Below, piece by piece: positions 34,231 to 43,340 of a stretch of 64,000 nt of DNA. Made by a program: the position numbers and the translations under genes. The notes beneath the pieces are model-generated. The model saw only the letters and a program-made list of their open reading frames with translations, did not search any database and was not told where the DNA came from. Source of the stretch: Clonostachys chloroleuca (Eukaryota; Ascomycota; Sordariomycetes; Hypocreales; Bionectriaceae); the NCBI GenBank assembly GCA_037952775.1, contig JBANAY010000003.1:23498001-23562000 (forward strand), given 5' to 3'. Each line of letters begins with the position of its first letter. Position 1 is the stretch's first letter.

Positions 34231-37063
34231 ACACAATTTTTGGCGATAGAGACGGGGGAAGTTGTTCCATCGTGCGCAGCACAACACAGATCTATTCAAT
34301 CAGGAAGGGGAATATTTGAGAACTTTGAAATAGATACAACTAGTCTATGGCAATCCTTAGTAGTCAGCAGATAACAAAGTTCGTCTTATTATTCCTGACT
34401 TCCAGCCCCAAAGCGCTAGGATTGCACATTACAGAGCTAGTGACTGCCAAGTTGACATGTAAATGTGCATATATCTAACTATCTAGACATTCAAGTAGAA
34501 ATTATGACACTTTTTACACTTTCGCTACCTGTTCTTCTTCTCTTTATTTTTGCTTTTTTGAAATTGCAGAGGTCGAGACAGTTGTCTGTTGCCTTTGTCA
34601 AACCTCGTCCAAGCCCCTCTCTGGCTCTTATATGTTAGTCAACCACCCTGTGTTTCACCGTTACACAAACCCGATCCGTCCACCTTGGGACCTGATTATG
34701 GGAGGAGGATCTGCCAATGTCTCGAATCCCAATGGCGCTTCCACACAAGCGGATAGAGAATACTTTTGATCCACATTCACTTGCTCGCGAGATCTCTATG
34801 CTTACATCGTTTCCTATCAAAAACAAACTGTCATAATATGTGCTTGGTTTGCAATTTGAACGGTCTCGCAGAACGTGGATCAGCAGTTTGACTCTAAACC
34901 TAGCCTTAAATCCCACCTCAGTTAGACTCCGAAAGACCTTGGTGCCATGGAACGTTTGCTGGCATTCAGCTGGCTTATAGCTATATCGCAGTGCTTTTTC
35001 AGATGCACTACCAACCTCACGCTCTTTGCGGACTCAGATGGGAGTCTAACCACACGACTTATAACAAGCACTTGATAGCCGCCATTATTGAACTGGGTAC
35101 ACTCAAAGCCGAACCGGGAGCAGGACCACGGTGCGGATTTCTTTCGTGTTATGCCCGGTGGATAGAAAATCTCTCCGTTGTCCTTTAAATCTATAATAAG
35201 TGGGAGAGCTATGCAATTATGCGGCAGCTGCTGAGAAAAAAGGGGAGAATTCCCAAACACCAAGAATTTGGCAACTTGACACCATACCCAGTATCACAAC
35301 ACATTAAATTTCAGCCTTTTTGCCCGGCTACGAGGGGTTCAATATCAACAATGGCTGTGCCCAGCCGTATATAAGGTTCAACCCCAAAGGCTATGCCCGA
35401 CAATGACTCTTTCGGGTCCTGTTAATCTATCGGCCAACAATGTCCTGAATCGTCTCGTTATTAATACAATTTCAACGGGACTACATGAAAATGTTGTAAA
35501 TATAGCTGAGAAGTTAGACACCCTTGGGAACTTGCTCTTATCACCTTCCTCCTAGGTCTAGAAAACCATTTACTCCCCCAGGTATCCGACATCGGAGAAG
35601 ACAGATAAGAAATAAAGTAAGATGATATGACTCTTACTAAATCTGTTGACATTTATCTGCCCTTTCTGATATTCTCCACAAAGTCAGCCATATGACTGGT
35701 AGATCCAACTTCCTGTTCTGGCTCAGTGAAACCAAGCTTTAACCCCAGCTTCCCCAACTTCCTATTCCGATCTTAACCAGAGGTTTAGAAATCATACTCC
35801 GCGCTTGTAACTGCCCATTTCCAGAATCAGTTACAAGAAAAAAGCTAAGCACACTGTCATGCGGTGTCGCTCCCCTCTCTGACCATTTGCATCTGCCCTC
35901 TATATAGTAGGTGATAACCTGCACAAAGGTTCCATGCATAGGCTCATGAAATTAGATCTAAATGCGTCTGAATATTATCCAAAGTCTTGCGGTAAATTAC
36001 GCCATCACATCGTCGTCGGGTCGTTCGATTGGTCCCATGTGGTCACATTTACGTCTGGGTTATGGTTAATGGCTCGGGGCGACCCATTCGTACGACAGTC
36101 TCCAAGACCTCCAGAATCAGCCACATGGTGGCTTTGTTTCAAATTGATGAGTATTTGCCCAGATACACCCTACTTACCTCCCCACACACATTGTACCATT
36201 GATGTTACAACTCAAGTTCAAACATATTAGATTGGGGATCAGACTTGACCCTGACTCAACGTCTCATTTCCCTCGAGAGAAGTCTTTACCAACTCTAAAG
36301 CCACTGCTTTTAATGGCCACTGTGTTATATTCATGACTTCTCATACACCGCTCTAGTAGTATGTGATGATGGTAATTCACTCGCCTCTACTTCACCCTAA
36401 GCAAGGATCATCCTCTTGGCTTTGCCTTTGTCATCCTCAATCAGAAAACACCTTCCAAATAATGAATCTCTGCCCCACTAAATGGAGGAGTCCTTATCTA
36501 CTCGGAGCAGACGGTTCAGGCAGTCAAGAGACTAATCCGCTCTGCCGAGGACGAAGAGAGATGATTACGTTTCTGTTCCGATCCAGTTTCGATTACAGAT
36601 TAGGTGTAATTTATGCTCAACGCTCACGCCGACGTTGCATTCGGAGTTGTACTTAAGGTCCGGATTTACTTTGGAAGAGCCTTTTGGAGAAGGATTCCCG
36701 GCTGACCCGCCTTTATAATTGCCAAGAAGGGTCCTAAACGCAGAAATATCGCAGCTACCAATTCTGGCAATGCCCAGTATGCGGATATGGCAACGCGATC
36801 CACACACAAGGCTTACAATGCTCAAGATAGCATGGGCTGAATGAGACCGAGTGGCGAGGTTCGATCCAGCACATCAGATAATGAGGAAAGTGCTCAACAG
36901 TCTGAGGCAGGACATGTTGTGTGAAGGGCCTTTGGCTGATGACCCCCTACCAACCAAAAACTATGTAAACGGGCTGGTCAACCCGTCTTCAACAGCATGA
37001 TTCTACATCAACACCCGTTCTTCTACAATCAACTCCAGCCATCTCCCCATCCCTAAAGAAACA
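34231..37063. other. Long intergenic region, nothing supported
   Basis: 2.8 kb with normal composition and no ORF above about 115 codons; none shows a family motif or a convincing spliced continuation. The last hundred bases are the promoter and leader of the trypsin gene. No repeat shared with other parts of the window was seen. Confidence 0.5.
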
Positions 37064-38029
37064 ATGGTCAACGCACGCTCCGTCGTAGCCTCACTTCTGG
37101 TGCCCGCTGTCTCTATGGCAGCAGCCCTCCCGCTCGATGAGGGTAGCGTGGGCATTTCGATTGTTGGAGGTACAACAGCTACGATCGGGGAGTTTCCATA
37201 CATCGTCAGCCTTACTGATGGGAGCACCTTCTGTGGCGGTGTTCTGATCAGTGCCAACACTGTTTTGACCGCCGGACACTGCGCCGGCATGAGTCAGTCG
37301 TCTCTTAGGGTTCGGGCTGGATCAGCTGTAAGTCACTAAACCCTTGCTAAGAACCTAGATATGAGGGGAAAGAAGATCACACTTGACTGTATCAAGTCGC
37401 AACCCTAAAGCATCGACCTAACAACAATTTATAGAACCGCTCCTCCGGTGGTACTCAAGTTGGAGTCTCTTCCATCACCATTCACCCTAGTTATAGAGAG
37501 GGTAGCGACGGCATTCCATATAACGACGTTGCCGTCTTTAGACTTTCCACTAGTATCCCTGAAAGCTCTACTATCAAATATGCTACCCTTCCCACCCAGG
37601 GGTCTGACCCTGCTACTGGCTCTTCTGTCACTGTTGCTGGCTGGTATGTGGCATTCCTCTCTAGACTTCATTAGGTTTCTCTTGAATATCGGCTAATTAC
37701 CCATCTTTAACCTTAGGGGTCTCACAAGTGAGAACGGCTCTGGTGTCGTCTCTGCTTTGAGGAAGGTGACCGTCTCCGTCATTTCCCGAGCTACCTGCCG
37801 CTCCCAGTACGGCACCTCCTCAATCACTGACGCCATGTGGTGTGCTAGTGTGCCGGGTGGAGGTAAGGATGCGTGCGGTGGCGATAGCGGCGGTCCTATC
37901 ATTGATGCCTCAACTGGAGTCCTCCAGGGTGTTGTGTCTTGGGGTAACGGGTGCGCCAGAGCAAACTACGCTGGAGTATACACTAGAGTTGGCAACTTTG
38001 TTAACTGGATCAATGCCAATAAGGCTTAG
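37064..38029 (+). CDS. Secreted trypsin-like serine protease (S1A)
   Basis: Three exons, 37064-37327, 37435-37643 and 37717-38029, giving 261 aa. A signal peptide (to about residue 20) and a short propeptide precede the mature N-terminus IVGG (33-36). The catalytic triad is H72 (TAGHC), D119 (YNDVAVFRL) and S215 (GDSGGP). D209, six residues before the serine, marks a trypsin-type S1 pocket for Arg/Lys. It is complete and of usual size. Fungal trypsins are extracellular and often linked to protein degradation or host interaction. The neighbours give no operon-like hint. Confidence 0.93.
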
Positions 38030-38581
38030 AGAGTTACCTTGTGCTCCGAAGTCATTTAGTTGCACATAGTCATGTTGGTAAAGAAAATATTCTGATTGTG
38101 AATATAAAGAATACGGTCTTGAAGTGAATCGTTACTTTTCTCACACACATGGGAACTGCTATATCTCTCCTGCTCCATTGTGCTTACTTGCATATGATCA
38201 CACGGCGAAATGGAAGAAAGGTTGTAGCTCTGGATAGCCTCGATATCAGTTATCACACCTAGTATTCCTTCATTCTCCTCTTTGACCACCTTTGTCTGAT
38301 GCTAAGCCACTTATCACATACCACTCACAACCAAGGCCAAGGTGGGCGTATCGCATTATTGATGATGAGGTGTAGACAGAAGAGGTTCTATATAACAAGA
38401 GAGATTCTACAAATCTACATGTACACTTCTGCATATACCTAGCTAAGTATCCCGTCCGTATGATCCAGATATTTGCACCCCGAACGCAGTCGTCGAACTA
38501 TTCATCACAGGGCTGTGAGTTGAGTTGTCGGACCCTGGCAGCTTTCATTGCTGTTAGACTTTATTCTCTTTCTCTTCCGCA
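38030..38581. other. Intergenic between convergent genes
   Basis: About 550 bp of 3' flanks of the trypsin (+) and F-box (-) genes. It contains the second copy of the 60-bp repeat at its right end. Confidence 0.5.
38521..38580 (+). repeat. Short dispersed repeat, copy 2
   Basis: TGAGTTGTCGGACCCTGGCA followed by TTATTCTCTTTCTCTTCCG, related to 19591-19650. It ends two bases before the stop codon side of the F-box gene. Confidence 0.55.
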
Positions 38582-39525
38582 TCACCAGGGCTGATTGTAG
38601 GGAAGCTTAACTCGGAATTTGTTGCCGAAAGACCATGGCCCTGGGGCATCTACGATACATTGTGTCCCGCTGGTCTCGATTAGACACAAGCCGTCGCGCT
38701 GCACAGCCCGCTTCATGACCTCTCTCCGTGCCTCATAAATCGCGCTGAACTCCACGTTCTTGGGGATCGGCGTCTCTGAACCTTCTGTGGCCCATATCCA
38801 TACCCAGCCATTAACATCACCCCAGCCACCCGTCACCAAGTGGAACAGAGTCTCCATGCGCACTGGAGCGCCCTGTCCTGGGTCTTCCTTGCCTTCTGGC
38901 ACCTCACCGTCATAGTCAAGGAACACAACCCCATTCTCACTGATGCGACGGAAGTCCTGTTCTTCGAGCCCCATGGAACCCCCCTCGTCAGGCATATGAA
39001 AGACCTGGGCGGCGGCTGGCACGGGAGCATCGCTCTCCAGGTCGCTCTTTCGTAGAGAAAGGCGGCGTTGAGGTGGTCCTGGGCGAGCGGGAGGTCTTCC
39101 AAGTCCTCGTGGGTAAAGTGTGGATGGATGTTGGGCTCCTCTTCGTAGGGCGCCCCATAGATGAGTATGTATGGGTCTTGGGGAGTGCTGGAGAAGGAGC
39201 CCCTTCCCTGCATCCGTCGGGCCAACGCTTCTGGGTTGAGACGCTTAGCGGGCGCCGACACTTCGTAGTCGTTCTTGGCAGGGGCTGCGCGTTGGAAGAA
39301 GGGCGGGAAGGCCTCGGCGAGAATTGGGTTGAGGCCCACAGGAGTCGTGCCTGGGATGGGCCGAAAGAACAGGTGCTGCTGGATGGGTGGAGAGTTGGAG
39401 ATCAGGTCGTTCCATTTCACACAGACTCGCCGAGCGAGCAAGATAGTCTTGGGGTCCGTCTGGAGCAGGAGTGCCTCGAGAATCTCGGCGGTGTTGAGCA
39501 ATACCTTGCATGCCTTCGATTCCAT
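38582..39525 (-). pseudogene. F-box-like protein gene with a frame break
   Basis: The first reading (ATG at 39525) encodes LLNTAEILEALLLQ, LLARRVCVKWNDLISNS and LFFRPIPG, the F-box helix pattern and following segment seen in many fungal F-box proteins. That frame meets a stop at 38833 after meaningless residues. The continuation (FHMPDEGGSMGLEEQDFRR and on, ending at 38582) is in the frame one base upstream. The switch falls in the CCGCCGCCCAGGTC run near 39000-39012, consistent with loss of one base, and no usable splice pair exists there. The joined product would be about 314 residues. Either a recent pseudogene or a single-base assembly error. F-box proteins recruit substrates to SCF ubiquitin ligases. 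Confidence 0.65.
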
Positions 39526-40632
39526 TTCATCTAGCTTAGTATCGGTTTAAAGAAAACGAGTTCCGCATGAAACGACGCCATTGGAAACAGAAAATCAAAC
39601 ATATAGAGGAATCGGCGCACTGCGCCTCAATATAGACGCGGCTCCTATATTAATTCCTCATGGCAAGATGGGCTTATCTAATAATGCGTATTGCGTATAC
39701 ATACCTTTTCCTCAAATCCAACATTTTACGAAAGGGTAGTGAAATCCAGCCCAACCCCTTGCAATAGAAATCACGGGCACCAAGCAGAGCGCCACGTTTC
39801 AATGCCTGTCGGCATCGATTCTAGTCATCCGTGTAGCGTATTAGGCGTTATTAACCGCATAATCTTAGGAGAGAAGTGGTAGTTCCTTAAAACGAGGGGC
39901 GAGATATTCATGGAAAGATATCAGCTCTAAGTTCCTTAGGTTGGCTCTTATTTTGGATTCTTATTACCTAACTTCTAGCTGCTGCCAAGAAACTATTGGT
40001 GACTGATTCTTTTGCAGACCAAGGGATGTTAGTTTTGGTATTGCGATACGCTTAAGATGTGGTGAATCATTTCACTGACATCCCTAACCCTTGAATTTGG
40101 CACATGTTTAACTTGAATCTTACAAGTACCATTCTGTTAGCTTTAGTACTAGAGAGACAAGAGAACTCAGAATAGCTAAGCTTCGGGTAATATGATGCTG
40201 TCTGTGTGTAGAGCTGGAGCATACTCAGAAGGATGTTACGGTATTCGCTGCGATCGATCGTGTCATCAGGGGAGTCCAATCCTGTACCAACCTTTAGGTT
40301 ATTAGTACAGCCTTATATTGAACTCCAAGCTTTTCTAATCGAAGATGTGAGATAAGGGGACAAGCAACGGCAGGCTTATGTAAAAACCTCTGATTGGACA
40401 TTTCATATCCGCCACAAGAGCTTGGTAACATTTCCAAATAGTATAGTTATTCCTGAAAAACAATCATCCCCAATTTCTATATAAGGTTAGTCCGGTTCAA
40501 CCTATTATATAAGCAGAATAATACCAACTTAACTTCAGCTCAGCTATACTCAGGATCGCTCAGAGTTACTTAGGGCTTCACTCAGCCATAGCTCAGTCAG
40601 CTCAGGTACAGTCTAGGAACTAGGGTACAATC
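39526..40632. other. Intergenic leading into the second transposon zone
   Basis: No supported gene. Between about 40540 and 40610 the pentamer CTCAG recurs about seven times, which may be the end of another degraded repeat. Composition becomes AT-richer to the right. Confidence 0.45.
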
Positions 40633-40637
40633 CTAAG

Positions 40638-41501
40638 TATTGAAATTACAGTGGCCTACAAGGTGTATTAGGCCTTGAGACCGCTATAACTAGCAGCAGT
40701 GGAAATTTTAGCTTCTAACTTATAGCGAACACTCCTCTATAACTTAGTCAAACTTCACACTAGAAAGTCGGTTTATAGTGCATTTTATAGCGCAAAAGGA
40801 TCTTATTTTGGTGAGAGGAACCGGAAAAATATACCAATTTCTCTCATAGGTCTACCGACTAAAAACTACTCTAAAACCCGCTACAGCAGCTTCCCGGGCC
40901 ACTTTTGATTTTCCGCAAAATTCATTACTATAGGAAATCTAAAAAATCGACTCACAACTACCAAACCATAAGATAGATATATATAACCTTTTTAAGACCC
41001 ACTTTTATCTGAAAGAGCTAGTTAAGCTGATCAGTTAAGTATAGATATTAGATATCTTATCTTTAAAGCTGAAAGAGATATCTAAGATCTAAGGTCTAGT
41101 CTAGGGTAGGTTGGTTATAGGGTAGCTTGGGTATAGGTTAGGCTACTAGAAGTTACTCAGATTTTTTCCTGAATTTTCTAGACCCTTATTTAGGCTAATA
41201 TAGCCTAATAACCTATAAATAACGCTGCTGACGCTCCTAGCCCTAAAGAGGAACTGGAGCCTGCTAAGCCGTAGCGGTCATAGCGGCCTGTAGCCACTGA
41301 CCCACAGTGGCTGCAACCGCTATTGGCTCGTGATCGTAGTCGCTATCGGATAGCGGTCTCAATCGCTATTGGCTAGCTGTTACAGGGGATAGCGATCGCT
41401 AACAGTTAGTGGTTGCGACCGCTAGAGGTTAGTGGTTGCAACCGCTAACTTATAGCGATACGGTCACTAACTTATAGTGGCTATAGTCTCTCAATTCAAC
41501 A
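40638..41501 (+). repeat. Solo LTR, copy 2, with 5-bp target duplication
   Basis: An 864-bp unit starting TATTGAAATTACAG and ending TTCAACA, flanked on both sides by the direct repeat CTAAG (40633-40637 and 41502-41506). The length, TG..CA-like ends (TA by decay on the left) and 5-bp duplication are what a solo LTR left by recombination looks like. Its relative at 6687-7573 is more strongly mutated. The internal region holds repeated GGTTGCRACCGCTA-type palindromic motifs. Confidence 0.75.
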
Positions 41502-41506
41502 CTAAG

Positions 41507-42232
41507 AACTAGGAATACCCAGTCTATCCCTACTAATAATAGCTCTTAATTTAGCCTTATTAGATATATATATCTATATATAAGATATATCTATAAGATA
41601 CTAGATCAGTTTATACTAGTATAATAATTAGATTAACTTATACTAAATAGAGATCTAGAATAGATTAAAATTAAACTAATTAAAATATTATTCTAAGTAA
41701 TATAATTAGATTTTTATAAACTATATAATATAAGTTACTATTAATATATAAGTATTATAGAGCTAGTTTTAATAAAAATATAGATAATATTATTAATAAT
41801 TTATTTATTTTTAATCTTTTTATTTAGTATTTTTTATAGCTTATATTCTTCTTTATAAATTTTAATTAGATTATTTTAATTTATAATATTTTCTAATACT
41901 TTTTTTAATAGTAAAATATAAAAAACTAGATAGATATATTTTGAAAGGTCAAGGTCTCTAGTATAGGGTAGACCAGCTGTAGGGTAAGCTGGGTCTAGGG
42001 TAGATAAAGCCTATAGGGTAGGCTCCGAAATACTAGAGAAGGATCGTTTGAAAAGGCGTAGTAGAAGGTGCAGGCTCTATAAGAGAAAATAAAGCTCTAT
42101 CAGCTACAGGGTAGCTAAGAAAGATAGACTGTAGGGTAGATAAAAGAGTATATTGGTGACTTATAGAATCTCTATCTAGCAGGGAGGAAGCCCTGTACTT
42201 ATAGGTGTTTCCAGGCCGTAAGAGCCCTGAAG
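41507..42232. other. AT-rich relic sequence next to the young retroelement
   Basis: It holds an AT-rich repeat (about 41615-41790) shared with 50395-50565 in direct and 8030-8170 in inverted orientation. It then changes at about 41945 to sequence of more normal composition with AGGGTAG recurring about six times (41955-42145). No coding potential. Confidence 0.5.
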
Positions 42233-42237
42233 ATAAC
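42233..42237. repeat. Target site duplication ATAAC, left copy
   Basis: ATAAC directly precedes the left LTR and recurs directly after the right LTR at 49703-49707. Confidence 0.9.
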
Positions 42238-42616
42238 TGTGACGGTTGGATGACTTACACTGGACGGGGGTCTAGGGTAGGTCGGGGTTAAACCAATCAG
42301 AGCGTTGTTCTGAGTGGCGCGATCAGGTTGTCTTAGGCTGTGCAATGCTAGTCACTGTCAATGTGCGAGTATTGTGGAGCTAGTAACAATAGATGCGTAG
42401 ACGATGTTATTGATAACTGTCTGAAAGAGTGTTCTATCTAGTGAAATGAATGTGTATATATACTAGGGTGATATGTACGATATGGTCCATATCGTTGATG
42501 ATCGACTGGCGTTATGGTTGATATGTGGGATATCAACCATATCGTTTTGGCTGCACGTGACCACGCGTGATGACTAAGGGTGGTCCGGTTGGGTGACGCA
42601 GGGGTTGTTCGTAACA
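42238..42616 (-). repeat. 3' LTR of the young chromovirus
   Basis: 379 bp, TG...CA ends when read on the - strand (TGTTACGAACAAC to CCGTCACA), identical to 49324-49702. It contains a 19-bp palindrome with 9-bp arms (42477-42495) and an 11-bp stem with 5-bp loop (42514-42540). On the + strand it has a CCAAT box (42293-42297) and a TATATATA stretch (42455-42462), upstream of the antisense ORF. Confidence 0.95.
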
Positions 42617-42621
42617 TGATG

Positions 42622-42630
42622 CCCCCTCTC
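42622..42630 (-). other. Polypurine tract
   Basis: GAGAGGGGG on the - strand, six bases before the 3' LTR, the expected site for priming plus-strand DNA during reverse transcription. Confidence 0.7.
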
Positions 42631-42713
42631 GTTGGTTTTGTCCCCAAGACCATATTCAGCGGCCTAGTTGGTGCGTTGCCCAACTTCCTTCCTTCATCAT
42701 TCATGCTAACACC

Positions 42714-43340
42714 ATGTCGTCTAGTCGTATTTCAAAATCGAAAGCGTCAAGAACTGAGTCGTCCACAATTCGTAGGAACGCTCTTCTTTTTACCATTCTG
42801 AACAATCCTTCCGTCATGCCAGTGTGTTCCTACTGCGAGGGCCGTGGCAAGCGCTCTTGTCAGGCGTCTCCTTCGGATTCTTCTCGTTGTGTGGAATGCG
42901 TGTCGCACGGTCAATCGCGCTGTGACATTCAGGGGTTATCTGCGCAGCAGATTCGCCGTATTGGGGTTCATCATCAGCGGGCCGAAGAGGAGCTGGACGC
43001 GGCAGAGGAAGAATTGGAGCGCGCAAGTGCCAAAGTGCGGCGTTTGCGTAAACAAAAGAAAATGTGGCTCGATAAGATGATGCGAGCGGTGTCTCGTGGT
43101 ATCGACAGTGTCGAGGAATTGGAGCGGGTGGAACGTGAGGAGGCAGAGGAGGCAGCCCGCAAGGCGGCTTCTTCTTCGGTGATTACTCCTTCTTCCGAGC
43201 CCGTTTTCTCGGAGATCGAGATTGATCCGGTGTTTCTTCAAGAGGGCGTGGAGCTTTCCCCTTCTTGGTTTGTTGGGATGGGCGTTTCTGGGCCTGGTGA
43301 TACTGTCGGACAAGCTTCTGGCAGTTCTTCAGGTGCCTAG
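42714..43340 (+). CDS. Antisense ORF inside the retroelement, double Cys-cluster and coiled-coil protein
   Basis: 208 aa on the strand opposite to gag-pol, starting 97 bp after the 3' LTR with a good context (ACACCATGTC) and overlapping the last 158 bp of pol. Residues 37-70 hold six cysteines as CX2CX7C-X9-CX2CX7C, close to but not equal to the Zn2Cys6 pattern (CX2CX6C). A long charged coiled coil follows (about 85-155: AEEELDAAEEELERASAKVR and on), then an acidic/Ser-rich tail. Codon use is balanced and G+C-rich in third positions, unlike a chance shadow ORF; most of it lies outside pol. A CCAAT box and TATA-like stretch in the + orientation of the LTR lie 250-420 bp upstream. Function unknown: possibly a DNA- or RNA-binding accessory or regulator of the element. 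An internal start (MPVCSYC, about residue 35) is an alternative. Confidence 0.7.
   Translation: MSSSRISKSKASRTESSTIRRNALLFTILNNPSVMPVCSYCEGRGKRSCQASPSDSSRCVECVSHGQSRCDIQGLSAQQIRRIGVHHQRAEEELDAAEEELERASAKVRRLRKQKKMWLDKMMRAVSRGIDSVEELERVEREEAEEAARKAASSSVITPSSEPVFSEIEIDPVFLQEGVELSPSWFVGMGVSGPGDTVGQASGSSSGA

Noticed and set aside
34635..36656. Several 60-113-codon ORFs between 34.2 and 37.0 kb
   Set aside because: They occur on both strands, lack motifs, and cannot be joined by plausible introns into a longer protein.
41955..42145. Repeated AGGGTAG motifs as a telomere-like array
   Set aside because: The motif is irregularly spaced, not a tandem TTAGGG array, and similar words occur inside the LTR families.
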